From Piper betle (lineage: Eukaryota > Streptophyta > Magnoliopsida > Piperales > Piperaceae), in assembly GCA_033002965.1 (NCBI GenBank), contig JAURVB010002593.1, positions 1 to 64,000 of the forward strand: a DNA stretch of 64,000 nt. The letters are read 5' to 3'. This document shows positions 25,401-40,400 of the stretch, piece by piece. Position 1 is the first letter of the stretch. Every line of letters starts with the position of its first letter. Below the pieces are notes generated by a model, which saw nothing but the letters and a program-made list of their open reading frames with translations, had not been told where the DNA came from and did no database searches. The position numbers and the translations under genes are program-made.

Positions 25401-28400
25401 GAGGTAGAGCCAACTAACGAATGGGAAGCACTCCAATGTGATAGCCAAATAAACCATGAATGCCTTCTTTATAGACGCAAGCATGGGAGAAGAATATTAC
25501 ACTTTTCATAATATTTGATTTTAACCCCAAAAGGTACCAAGTCATGGAAGGAAGATTTTATATGCTCTACCGAGAGTGGGCGTCTGAGGAGAAAATAAAG
25601 AGATCATCAGCAAACATTAAGTGAGAAACATTTGGAACATTCTTTGTCTTAGGAGGAATAATAAGGCTTTCTGATACCACAGACTCAAGTATAATCAAGA
25701 ACGCTTCCATACAAAGAATAAAGATGAGCCGCAAAAGAGGATAACCTTGACAAAGACCACTTTTACTTTTGAAAAAACTAAAATTTCATCCATATAATAA
25801 CACTGAAGGATGGAGTGGTGACACATTTAAAAATCCAATCAATTCAAGTATTGTTGAATCTCAAATTGCAAAGGACCAAAAATAGAAAATCCCACTAAAC
25901 TTTATCAAAAGTTTTCTCAAATCAATTTTTATACAAAACCTTTTGGCCCCCTTAAGTAGTGAAAATTCTTTATTAGTTCGTGGGATAAAAAGATATTTTC
26001 ATTTATCAACCTAACCTTCAAAAATGCTGACTGATTTAAGCTAATTAAACAAGAGAAAATGAGAGCAAGCCAAGAAGCTATAATTTTGGAGATGCATTTA
26101 TAGACGAAGTTGCTTATAGAAATTTTAGTTTTCAGAAGGAAGGAAAGGAAGCAGTGACATAATGCCCCAAGTAGTTTACCATGTTCGAAGAAGTACTTAA
26201 TGGCCAATATAAGGTCTTTACCAATAATATCCCAAAAGAAATAAAAAAATTCTTTGATGAAACCATTTGGGCCGAAGCTTTATTATGTGGAGCACGAAAG
26301 ATAATAACTTCAATTTCCTTGTTGTTAATTTTATGGGTCAACATAGAAACTTGTTCATGAATCAACTTGAATCGAAAAGGAATATAGATGAAGGAAGATC
26401 TAAAGATTAAGTAGTAAACAAATCTTCGAACAACCTCTCAGCTTCAATCTTAATGGCGTGAAGATCGGGAAATTTATTCCCATGTAGATCCACAATCTCA
26501 TTAATATGATTTTTTAGCTTGTGAGAGGCAACTGTGAAGTGGATAAATTGAGAATTTCTATCCCCTTCACTCATCCAATTTAGTGTAGATTTCTGCCCAT
26601 AAGATTTTTCTTTAATGTCTTTCTCTTGAAGTAAATTGAGTTTGTTTTCAAGAAATGAAGTGTTATGATCCATGGAAAGCATTTGCTAGGCATCTTGGAA
26701 GAACAATTAAACATTGCTTAATCTCACATTAACTTTGCCAAATCTCAATATTCCAAGTTTTTATGGCCACTTTAACAGCTTTCAGCTTTTTAAAGAGAAT
26801 AAATTGAGGATTTCTAATAATGTGGGCGGACCATGCATGTTAAACAATAGCCTTCATTGAGCCATCTTTAATCCACATAATAAGAATAGGAGAATGATCG
26901 AAGGATCGTAGAAGTAGACAATTGATATTCCCATTGGGGAATTTTATCACCCAAAGATCATTACAAAGGCCTCTATTAAGTTTCCTGTAAACAATAGTGT
27001 CATCAATACGCTCATTACTCTACGTAAAATTAGAATTGCAAGGAATATCAATGAGATCCGTTTGAAAAGATGAAATTATTAACTTGTTCAGATGCCAATG
27101 GGGAAAATCAACACCACCTAGACACTCATTATTACTTCTAATATAGTTAAAGTCGCCCATAAGTATCTAAGGAACCTGAGTAGAGGGTTTGGCATATGAA
27201 AGATTTTGCCACAACTCTTGTCTCTGTTGGCATGAGTTTGAACCATATACCATGGGGAACTAAAATTCAAAGTCATCCCGAAGGTGCAACACTCGATAGT
27301 AGATAAATTGATCTCTTTCTTGCAGCTTGAAAACTTTAAAAATTACAAAGTTCCACAAAACTAGAATGTGACTGGACTGAAAAATAATTATGCTCAATTT
27401 GCCATCCTTTAATAAAACCTCTTCGGAACTTTCAAAATTTTTTACTTTAATTTTTTGTCTGACATAAACGAAAGAGGGATATCTTTTCTTGAATTACTAG
27501 ATTGGAAACATTCAGCCTCTTTGCTCGACGTGAAAGGTCGCAAGCATTCCAAGCTCCCAAACTAGTAATAACGAAAGCGGGGGGGAGGGCGGGGTTTGTC
27601 CCCCTTATTTTCAGCAACCACTTTAACTTTTAAAACTCGAGTCAACTTTCTAGACTTTTATAAATAGACTTTCAACATTTGAGAAATTTTATAGTTTCGG
27701 GCTACTTTGCTATATGCCACCACATTCTAGCCATTTTGACTTTTGCGATCAAAGAGATGAGTCACAGTCTCTTGTGGAGGGATGCTTATTTCAATGGAAA
27801 TCTAAGTGTCACATTGTCGATTTGGAAGTACAGTCTAAGCTAGAGCAAGTGGGGGGTCAGCCTGAGCGAAAACTAACGGAGGAACCCGTTTGTCTTTGTA
27901 TTGCTCACTATTTGAAGTGTAAGAGCCGGTAGACGAAGAAGTATGCAATGAAGGGAGATCATTTTGAGGACATTTGAAGTATGAACAGCTTGTCATTCTT
28001 ACCGTGTAGGGCAAAACGAGTCCGCATGATCAAAACGATTACATTTGGAGCAAATCTAAAGTTTCCATTCATAATCTACCTATTGGTTGAAAGAAGAGCC
28101 ATCATCTCCCATCTACATATACTCGGGTGAAAGCAAGCTAAGTTCTATTCACGGTTGCTCTATATGCAAATAGTAGGATCCCCAAAGTACTAGTACTAGT
28201 TAGCAATGATAGGCTTTCATTTCCAAAATATTGAATTGCAAGCTCAAGAAATTTGATCTATATTGGAACTAACATTAAATATTTTTGAGATGGTCGAGTT
28301 TCCGGATGCTATTTTCGAAGAATAGGGGTCGGCCTTCCACAGTTCATGATGAATACGAAGAAACCATCGGCTAGATATTGCATTTCAAAGGCTCTAGAAA

Positions 28401-31400
28401 GCTTCCATAACTTTTTCAACATGGTTTGAACATACACAAAATAAGGGCGTTTACCATTACATAGCCAACAAGAGTGTTTTTCTATCTTTCGCTCTCTTTA
28501 TCAAGTATGATTTCAGGAATAACAATGGTTGTTTTCCCTCTCGAATTAGCATGAAAGCTTAGAGAAGAAGATGGGCACTGGTGGGAGAAAAAGTTTGCCC
28601 ACGAAGATTTAATTTGAAGAAAAGCCATGAAGATGAACTTTGGAATATATTTAAAATAGCCAAAAATTTATAAAAAGAATCATTTGAAGGTTGGCCGGAG
28701 CGAGGGAGGGATTAGCGGAGCAGGCTAGGGAGACAGGGAGACGACTAGGCAAATCAAGAAAGAGTTGGGCAAGTGAGAGGGGGAGTATTGGGCATTTAAT
28801 GATATGTTGCTCAAAGGAAATTTTGATGCATTATATATATACCTTATTTGTAGTCAAATGATATAAAGTATTTATATGACATACTTTTGTCTCCCAAATA
28901 TTGAAAATATTATATAATAGTGTACAATCTCGAACACTCAGTCCATCATTCAACAGAATGAAAAAAATGTCCATATTTGGCATGTTTTTATTCGTTTGAA
29001 ATCATGTCAAATTTAATCATTAATGTTTCAAATCTTGATCACACTCGGTCATTTAGTGTAAAGTCCCCCCCCCGCCCCAATCTCTAGAGGAGCCCATGTA
29101 CTGACCTGCCATCAGCTCTCAAGTTCATATGTTTTTCATCACAAATATAACATGACAAATGTTACAACAGTTTAAATTTATGTTAATCTATGAAATTTAT
29201 TCAAAGGCTTCAAGCATAATACAAAAATATTTCAGATTTTACAATAAAAAATAATGAACTGCAGATTTAAAATCTTCAATCCTCCATACTATATTTGAGG
29301 AATTCCAAGGTTTAAAACCAGTGATGTAAAAGTTCCAGCATAATTTTCAAAAGATAAAATACATTGTAAAAAATTTAGGAATTGAATTCTTAAAATAATT
29401 CCTAATACAAAGATTTTTAAACAATCACTTACCATATTTATCAAACTAAACTATTTTATAAACTGCACTTATACAACAAGAAAGTTACCTGATGAGCAAA
29501 CACTAACCTTCCAATTACCAAACCAAACTCCAAAATCATAACAGCTTCTAACAAATAGCCTAGATCCCTGGTACGGTGAAAAAGCTAAAAGCAGCAAAAC
29601 AATACATAAGAAATATTACTTTTAGTCACAACAAAAAAAGATAGCAAGTAAACAACTAAAAGCGCCATCAATCTTTCACCCTAATGCTTCTACATTGCAT
29701 GTAACATCCCTAATTTTCAACAATTAATTTTAGAGTTTAAATAATTAAAGGTTAGTTTACTAATGGAATATCTTAGAAAAACTCGGTGGATGCAGCTAAA
29801 ATAAATAATGGCTAAGTAAACAATTGGATGATCCTATAAAGCACGGATGATCCTATAAAGCACGTAGGTGATGTAATTAATTTAGACCAATTTTATTGAT
29901 TAGCAAGATGTAATTGTAAAACCCGGCCCGCCAGATGTTGGTTTAATCTGAGTAGCACGTAGTCGATCCAATTCAATTGGTCTGGTGCTAGAAAGATCTT
30001 TGTGTGCAATTATGAGATTGGGCATTGGGCATGTCCGCTTTTGAGCCTCGAGTCAGCCCCAATTGTCAAGCTAATGACTCATGTTGTTCGACTGTGAAGT
30101 GTAGCTTAGGGTCGTATTGCAGTGCTCACATTTAGAATCGTATCACATGCATTCCGAGTGCACTTAGCCCTCTCAAGCTTGCCCCCTCACTTCCCCACCT
30201 TTTCCCCTCTAATTTCCCACCATTTTCCCTTGCCTGCCTGGTTTTTGAGCTCAGCGTCGCGACGCAGGGTCTCAAAGCCATGACAATAGTGTGTGCGTGT
30301 GGTTCCCCGCGTGCGTGTGCAACACTGCGGCACTCATTAATGGGTGCCACAATGTTGTCCATGCACATCGCGTAGGAACGGCCGCACGCAATGTTGGGAC
30401 ATAAAGAGGGCCTTGCCCTCACCCTTCTCTTTCTCTCTTTCCCCCCTTGGCCGACCCTCACCTCCCCTTTCCTCCTCTTCCAGTCCCTTCTACCCTTCTC
30501 CTCCCTCTCTTCCTCCATATTCTTCTTTCCCGCGTGATGTATGCCTCTTTTCCCCCTTTCTTTCTTTTTTCATGGTTTGGTATCATGGCATATAGATCCT
30601 TTGTCTAGGCATGTTGATTTGCCTCAGATCATGATTATTTGGACATCAACATGTCTTCTTGTTAAAAATAATAAAAATTGACTTTTACATTAAATTTGTG
30701 TTTTTCTTTACTTGTAAAATGTAATAAATTGTGTTCTGTTTGAAAGTGTAATTTTTACTCCCAAATTTATCTAATAACGGTTGGAACAAGAAAAAGATTA
30801 AAATTTCACAACTTTTCGGTCATATCCGTGCAACGTCGCTTTTTGTGCCAAATAGTAAATTAATTAAGTTAATAAAATAATAATATTTTAACTCATATAT
30901 TGTTGTAAAATGATTACAATATGAAAATCCTAAGTTGGATAATAAGTAACTTAATTATCTTAATTAACTATTCTAATAATAAAATAATATTTAAGTAACA
31001 GGCATAGGTATGGATGTGATTTGACATCTCAAGTTGTAGCATGGGGACCAACCGATTTTGTCTAATTCAATATCTTTTACGTTCTCTAGATCTAAAGTTG
31101 CTGTGGCAAAATTACCCTCGAGGCTAGTCTAATTAAGTTACCCAACAACTTAATTTATTTTTCATAATTTTACCAAGATCTTGTTTGTAACGACCCAGTC
31201 CAAAGTACAACGTAATGGGTTAAGTCATTTCTTTAAAATGGGTACCCCGAAAGTTAAAGATCTATAGTCCATTCTCACTTATAAACAGGATCTTCTCCAA
31301 GTAGGTATTAAATGTGAGACTAAGTTGAGGGATCTCACATTGTTCTTAAAAATTTGTCATGTATCTCAAGCTAAATTACCTTGAATCCACTCTGTATTTG

Positions 31401-34400
31401 GATATCTCAGCATAGCTTCAAGTACTCGGGTAGAATCTTGAAATTAATATCATAATGCACCGAGATATGTTTGCCGATATCTTCATTTATTTTGCAAAAC
31501 CCTATACAAATAATGATGAACTTTGTATGCGAGTGGTGATGTGATGTTGGTGTTTATTTTCTATCTCTAGATGTCATGTCATTTGATGCATCTAGGATTG
31601 TCGCATCCATGTCATTGCATGCATACCATCATACATGGTTTGAATAGGCATGCATTCCTAAGCCGTGCAAAGTCAAGTTTGCTACGGCAGGACGAGGAAC
31701 ACTTCTCGCAGGTACGTTGGGACTCCTACTTGTTTTGTTGCTTAACTCTACGCTGTTTTATTTTTATGTTATAGGATGTAGTTAGTAGCATTTTATTGGA
31801 ACTCACTACCTACGAGCTATTTAATCGATTTTCTTAATTGCTAAAATTTCCAGGCTCACATCCCTTGATGTGAATTTCGAAAATAAAATAAAATTCAGTT
31901 CATAAGTAGCATTAGTGCTATTTATCAGACCTTCCCAAGCCTTATACTAAGCCCGGTAAATGATTCGTACATATAATACCTACTAATAGTGTATATTGGT
32001 ATTGCATGTTCTCCATTGAGTACATCTGGACCATGCAACGTGGCAGCAATTAGCCATAGTACTAGCATTTTACCATTGAGTAGATCTAGTACATTCCCAT
32101 ATTTATCTCAACGATTATGATTAAGCTTTATTGGCCAAGATATTATAGGATTATGATATGGTAGTTGAGAAGTATTCATTTTATTATTCATTATCTCATG
32201 TATAATGAGTTATCCATTTGTCATTTTGTAATTTTTTGTATTAGTTATTTAGGGCTCAATGACACTCATTGTAGACTTGTTTTCTTATATTTATGTAAAT
32301 GAGCTGTCATGTTGATGGTCGGCCTAAGTGCACGGATAACGAAGACTCAAGAAGGGCGTTGAGCTATAATGCGCTATCTTTGGCTCTTTTGTGTCCGTGA
32401 TTTATTTCTTGTGCGCGTGTACTCCTTTCTATTTTGCAAAGGTGTTATTGGATGCAAAGGTAGTGATCTGAACTATGAGGCCATTGGCCATTTTGCTAGG
32501 ACATGTCGTTATATGTATATGTATTTGTTTACTCTTAACTATGTTTCCTTTGTTTTGCAAAAGATATTTGGCGTGTGCAGATCATTACATATTTCGTGGA
32601 GGGATTTTCGAAGGCTCGAAATCTTAAAACTGAGAGTTAAATAACTCTCAAGTGCACTAAGCCTTGTAACATGCGCAGCTACACGGGGCAAAGAAGAAAC
32701 ATCCGTTGGAGGAGCATTTGTAATTATTTTTGTTAATGGAGAAGGGCCCATGTGAAGACCAAACAACCTCTTACCTAAATGAAAAACTGCAATGTAAACG
32801 TGATGAAAATGTGTGAAACGCAAATATAATGCATTGTAAGTGTTGAAATGAAAATTTTGAAATATTCTGTGTTTCTATTGACGTATTTTCCCTAAAAATC
32901 TTAGTCTCTTATGTAACTTATAGTCATTTAAGATGTCCCATTTGCAGGAGCCCAGGCTTGAAGTCTATACATGTATTTGGTGTCTTGTGAATCCCTCAAG
33001 TTTCCATATTTTGACACCTTTAAGTAGTTTAGGTTTTGTAGGTCAGTTTCTCATTTTAATAGGTTGTAAATTTGCATCCAAAGTTTTTCATTTCGATTTG
33101 ATTCGTGTTAGAATCAAGGTGTTACAAGAATCCTATTAGATAAGAATGGAGGTGGGGATAGAAACTTTGCAATATTTTTCGGTAAATCCTAATTGGTTAA
33201 TAAATGAGGTGAATCAAATTGGCTAATAGAGGTGACGAAGTCTGATTAGTTAGAAGATATAAAATTACCGAGCTAGTCATTCTAAAAAGTTCTAAATAAG
33301 TTAACTATTAAGCAAGTGGCTATAAATAAGGGTAGGGAAATGGAAAAAGATAATTTAAAAAAGAAGAAGCTCAAGTAGGAGGCAAGGGAGATGAGAGGAG
33401 GCTGCTAGGCGTATGAGTTTTAGAGAGTAAGGATGACAGGTAAGAACCTTCATCTCTAACTATGTATAGATGTTTACATGATGTGTTAGTCCGATGATTC
33501 TATATCCAAAATGAGTTTGAAAAAAGTTTACAATATGTTTTGTTGTTAAAGAGATTTTCATAAAGTTTTCAATGTTTGTGATTTTATCAATTGATTCTCT
33601 TCCAGTATAATGATTTCTTTTATCAATTTTATCTCATATGCATACATGGTTTGTTCATAAAAGTTACATGTAGGAATCCAGTATAAGAATGAATAGATAA
33701 AAACCAACATAAGAAAGAAGATGATGAAAAGTAATAAATCACACATAAGTAATATGTGAATCTTTATATACAATGAAGTTAAGAGTATAAAGGAAGACAA
33801 CACTTGACTAGAGAAAAGTGAAGGTAAAAGTCGTACATTTATTGAAGAGTTAATAAGAAGAGATTAAAGAATGAAGTATTAAGACTAACATAAGAAGCAA
33901 TTGATCGACCATGCCTTACGCCAAAACAATGATGAACAAGCTTGAAGGGCTAAGGGGGATTTAGCCAACAAAGTCGTTATATAAGCGAAAAAGACAAGAA
34001 ATTCTAAATGTTAAAAAGGGGCTTAGACAAAATATATGTATAAGTGGATTAGGATGATGACACTGATACAACTGGCCTTAAGGAAGGTTTGATGAATGGA
34101 CTTGTAAATTAGGAAAAGGAAATATGGTTGAATGAAGAGAGTAAAGTACAAGATTAAAATGAAATCCACATACAATTGAAACACCTCAACTAAGAATAAC
34201 CTAAGCACCATGGACAACTAAGTCTAATGTCATGAACCAATCACGAAACATGGATGGGTTAATCTAAAGACTAAGATTTAGGCAAAGGTTGATATAGTTG
34301 AGACTTATACTTAAGATATTAATGAAGATGCTCTATTTAAGAGGAATAGTTCAGGAGTTTTAAATAATGTTTTGGTGTACACAAAAAAATGTATGTTGAA

Positions 34401-37400
34401 AATACCAAAAGATTAATATGTACACAAAAACACGTCCTTGGAATTATAAAAACAAGATAAGATTGCAATCTAGAAGAAATGACACATAATAATAGATAGA
34501 ATATATAAAAAGAGGCAAAGACATTAATATAAAATTCAATAAAGGATGGTGAGATGTAATCATCATTTGAGAATAAATGTGAAGATGGTGCAAGATGAAG
34601 TGTTGAGATAAAAGATAGTCAAAATAAAAGGTAGATATACAAGAATTGAGAACTAGTTAAAGGAACAAACCATGATGTCATATTGATGTATCGTGACAGT
34701 CTTTTCTAATCATTTTTAGATTTCGTGTTGAACACCATTTGAAGAATTTATGAGTTGGAAAAGATATTTCCACGTTTTACAATTGATGATTTGTGTTTAT
34801 CAATTTTCAAAGGCATTTTATGATTGATCATTTTAATAATTGATTGAAGGATTTCATCAGATGATTTGATGAGATTTGAACAAAAACAAGATTGGTAGAT
34901 TTTATTAATGATTTATATTTTTCTTCAAAAAAAATTCCTATGATTGATTATGACATGAGTTTCATAGGGCAAAAAGAAAAATAATCAAGATTCAAAGACG
35001 ATGACTACGAAAAGATGAAAAAATGATGAATGTTCAGTGAAACCTTGTCATAAAAATATAATACTATACGATACGACTTACTCTGCAGTGGGTGTGGCAT
35101 TCAATGATGAGAAGCCGGTTATGAAATGTGTTCTACAGTCACATATGATTACGATTATGGCCTACAATACCCGATTTTCATTTGTTGGACTGCAAGCAGT
35201 TAGGAGTGGAATGGCTCAAAATCCTTTGGCTTGCACACCTCTTCCTATGATTTATGAACTATGACTTACGATTTACGATTCACGATTTACAATTTACGAT
35301 GAGATTAATCTGATTTAACTTGGTGCAACATGGACTCATGGGTGTACTATTTGATTTAAAGAAGATTAATTTCAAAAGGCCTTTTATGATTTTAAAACTA
35401 TGATTTGAATGATTGATCAAATGTTTTCAATTAAAGATATCTTACCCGGATTTGATTTTATATGCTTTATCATCAAATGAATTTCAAAGAGAGTTCAATT
35501 GATAACCGCAATTTAATTGATGTTTTTTGGAGGGTTTTATAAGTAATTTCAAAAGGTTAATGTTTTAATGATTTGATTTCATGTAATTATCTACTTGTAA
35601 TTAAGATGTGTTCTAACTAAGTGTTTTCCCAACTACTCACCCCAAGATGTCATTATGATAAACTTGACTAAATATATAATGTCTCACGTCCGTATTAGAT
35701 TAGAAAAAAAAATCGGGAGTAACATTGTCAATCCCAAACCCGAATAAAGGAAGAGGGTTGGCGTCAAGAAGGGCATCCGGCCATCTAAAATGTTATCATT
35801 TGTAATTGCATAGGTCCTATTTTAAATTCCATGCCTCCAACACCTATTAGATATTCGGCGGAACAAGAAGAAGATGATGAAAATCAAGCTATCACCCTTT
35901 ACAGCCATAAATACTTACCATAACATGCATATTGCATGCCAAGGGTAGAAGCCCTTCACCATGCATATTTTCTTGAGGGTCCAAAGCGTTGGATAAAGGA
36001 ATGCTCTCACAATACAGTTTCACCATTTCTGCAGCTGTTATTTCTAAATCTGAAAATAATATGAGAAAGGTATAAAAATTAACCTTTTTAAATTGAGGTA
36101 TCATTGACTAAAGTCATATGCATGCTTTTCCAATAATTACTTAAATGCCAAATTTGGATGACTTTTAACCACGTTCACACACTAGGGAAATTAATGAAAC
36201 ATGTATCATAACAGCTTGCCCTGAAATATATTGACTTTAACATGAATTATTATAAAAAATTCTAAATCTAATACGAAGCATGTTTGTAAAAGAAAAATAT
36301 GGAGTTAAAAACAATGGTAAAATGACCAAAAAGTATGGTCCAAATCAATGGCAACCACTAAAACATCCAAAGGGAGAATTTGAAGAAAAGAATCATGAAA
36401 ATGAACTCTTTAGAGCAAGAAAGAATTTCTAGCTTATTTGTGTAAGCATAAGGTTTTGGGCATGCTCAATTTCATCATCAATTCTCAGATTAAACATGCA
36501 CACGTTATTTAAATTTACCAAGAAGAACATTAACAGAATAAATGGCTGACCACTTCAGTCGTAGTCCAGACATGGTACCACATACTGGTCACCAACAAAT
36601 CGTCCACCTCTAAATTAATGCATTAGAAAAATAAATCCAAAAACCCACAAGCAAACAGAAAAGGACTTATTATGGAAGAGTAAAACAGTACCATCAATGG
36701 ACAAATGACGCCAAGTGCCACATTGTGCTTTAACTTTATAAATGCTTACTGCTTGACTCAACTTGTTTATTGCAGAAGTGGAGGAAGATTTATAGATTGT
36801 CACGATCTCATCTAACAATTCCATCTTTTCTGATTCTGTCAGAAACTGTAAATAGAGATCAACATCAGACGCAAAGGAAGACAAATGACCAAACCTGCAA
36901 GCACAAAGAAATTCAACTAAAAAGGGATTCAACAAATCTCAGCAACTATAAACAGCTAGGGATCAAGCAGAACAGAAAAAAATTTAAAGTCTATTGGCTG
37001 TTATCAACTCATAAAAAAGCAAGAAGGCAACCAATGGAGATTTCAGACATCATTGCATTCTACAATTTCTTAAGTAAATCTTTTCTATATCTCCTTAAAT
37101 TTCATTTTGGCATGTGCATAAATGATCTGATATCTAGAAGGACCTTGCCTTGTCTAGAACAAACTCCAATAAAACTCTCATAAAAAATGAATATAACTAG
37201 GACATGAACAAGCCGGAAACACAGAAGGGTAGAAGTCGGACTAAAAAAGCACCAAAATTTATTTATCAACATAAAAGGCAAAGAGTTACAGATGTTAAGA
37301 GATCTGGAGATATATCAATGATAACAGGAAATATTAGTGGTGCACATAATTATAAAGTAGACAATGGGGATTTTTGCTTTTTTATATGTTTACAGCATAG

Positions 37401-40400
37401 AGATGAAAATATATTCTTGATAAAGTAAAAGACCGCATTAAGAAAACCCACCAAATGAAAAATAGACATAAAGACTAGGCCTCGGGAGGCGAAACCCAAG
37501 AGATATGAAACAACATCCAAAAGCCCAGAAGAGAGTTATAGCCATCCAAAACATTTTACTTGCACTTGACAATGTCAGAGACTAATTGAACTTCCAAGGT
37601 AATACATGAACTAAGCCCAACGTTGAGTATAATGCCTTGAAATATTCTTTTGTTATGCTCATAACAAACAAAAGCAACAAAATTAATGAATAGAGGCTGA
37701 ACAAGAATGTAGAATATGGATTATGAGCATAGGAAAGATTATTCAAAGAGAATCCTGGGATGGATATGACATTTGTGGAGGATTTGGCTTCAAACATGCA
37801 TAGTGTAAGAGCACTCAAAATAGAAAGGGTCTTGAGATTCATTAAATCCCATCCAAAAAACACAAATTTGAAGATGAAAGTCTCTACTATAACATGTTTA
37901 ATGTTGGCATCCCATTAGATAAGGCAAATCATGCAATGAAAACATTGCTTGTTAAAACTATGCTTAAACCACACAAGAATTCCAAAGGAGAAGATCACCA
38001 ATAGTGTGCAAAAATTCCAACAACTCTAGAGGGAGAAACTTGTAGAGAGAGGGAGGGGAGTGTGCATACCAAACCAATGTTGTCAACAACAATCCACTTG
38101 CGGCACGTTAGTTCATATGTGATGAATACTGATAATACATTCATTACCACACATTTGACAAATATCTATTTTACATACAATCACAATACCAAATGTCAAG
38201 TTCTAAAATAAGAACAGGAAGCTGACAATAACATACCTTACCATAAAAAACTAAAATAACAAACAAATTATTCTTTATTCATTAAAAATATAATTACCTG
38301 GAAATTTATCAATATTTATCTAACCAATCTATAGTTGAATTAAAACTTTTGTATTAACCTTTTTCACACTATAATCTACAACATAATATAACAATAATAA
38401 TGATATAACTTGTCAAAGTAAATGTTAAGTGGTTTCTCTTTCCTCAACTTAAGTTTATTGGACTAATAGTTAAACAATCTAAAATTTACATGGGATTAGA
38501 GCCAAAAGTCAGAGGCTCAAACGTAGTTGGCATTATATGACTAGAGAACTATTAATTTAACCCACGTTGCACCCAATGGATTATTTGCCCCATGTTTGTC
38601 CCCATTACTAAGCCTTAAAAATTTAATGAAAGGTGCGGGAACATGTTAAAAGTAAATATAAATTGATGTTGTGGTTAGACAATTTAAAATTTACATAATA
38701 CCCCAAACACAAATTTTACCAATTACACCACCATCTGCCTTCACCTGTTAACATCCCTTTCATATGTGGCCTCCCTTTTCCTCAATTATCTTCACTTCCT
38801 ATCAGTTTCTTATCAACCCACCTCCTACACAATGGTATTTCCTATACTAGAGCTTATACCCCTCTCCTCCTAGATCCTTGCCTACGCCTCCATCCTCAGT
38901 GCTTTCCCTCTCCACCAGCTGCCATGTCCATTTTTTTCTCATGGTGTTTTTCCCACGCAACAAAAACCGCTTACCTTTTCAAAGTATCGCTACTAGTTTG
39001 TTGGCAATCAGATGTAGAAATCGAAAGCTAATGTACAAATTGAAAGGAGACGATTTAAATTAAGCTTTTTTGGGAGGTGAGAAAAGTCTCACGGCTTCTG
39101 ACCACTAAAGGAAACTCTTTCCACAGTTTTGTAGTTGTGATGGAAGATCCAATCAGAAGATCAGCCATAGACAAGTTATTGGTTATTGGAGTGGGCACAA
39201 CTGTCTTTCCTTTTGCCATATTGAGAAATATCTCCAAGGAAGACAGGAGGAAGTAGAGGTATAGAACCGAGATAGTTCCAAGAAAGACAGGAGGAAGTAA
39301 AGGTATAGAAACCAAGATAGTACAAAACAGATATACTACAAGGATTCACACCCACGACCCTAGCTCTGATACCATGTTCAAAAGCTTAAGTAGGTATACA
39401 AACATTAATAAGTTGGGAGAAAGAAGGTAAATCAATATGTTTTCACCGTCCTTGCCTTTACTATTTTATAGAAGTAAATCTGGTACAATTATTCCCTGAT
39501 TTCTAGGGATCATATGATAAAAACTACAATTCAAACACTTAAACTCCTAAAAACTGGTCAATACGACCAGTACACATCATAATGTAACATACAACTTTGT
39601 AGTACATACTCCTATCATTCTAATAGTCATAAATGTATTTTTTAAAAACAAAAAATAAATAAATCACTTAACAAAAGTTACTCAGTTAAACATGCAAATA
39701 AAAACTTCCAATACCATAGAAAAATAAGTTCATAATATTTCATATAATCTTAACTTAATTGCAAATAATGAATCAATTAATTCTACATTGGTAAGAGAAA
39801 TAATAAAAAAATAACAAATACTTTATACTTGGCAAAAAATTTACGATATATATATATATATATATATATTATAGATTTTTTAATATATATTATATAATTT
39901 TTAATTAATTTCACTGTGTAGGCTAAATATTTAATGACATTGTTTATTTGTTTGTATTTAGCTTATATGAAATATTAATAATCTTATTCTATCTCACCAT
40001 CATGAGTTTGAGAAGCCATAATTATTGTTTTCTCAAAAGAATTGTCTTGCCATTTTTCTGATTTTTTTCCTTCCAATTCGCTTGATTTTCTAGAATCTAA
40101 AATTAAATGTCCCGTGAATCCAAAAACAATGCTTGACAACTAGAGTGTGGCTCAACTATCATTGGTTGTTTGCTTTTAGTACATTGGCCTATACCAGTAG
40201 TGAGCAAGTGTAGGTCTCCGTCTAAAGGAGCCTTGAAGCTCATCCCTAGTTCCACAGTTTGTTGTACTTGAGGCTTTTGTTGATGTAGGATAGCTACTGG
40301 CATCGTATGCAGTTTTGTCTCAATCGCTTGCACATTTGTCTTCATAGGCGTTTTCAGCCCTTCCAAAGAGTTGTTAAAACGTGGTTCATACACCAGTAAT

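Noticed and set aside
30132..30595. Arg/Glu-rich and Pro/Ser-rich ORFs on opposite strands
   Set aside because: They come from a long pyrimidine tract in an LTR-like leader and show low-complexity composition only.
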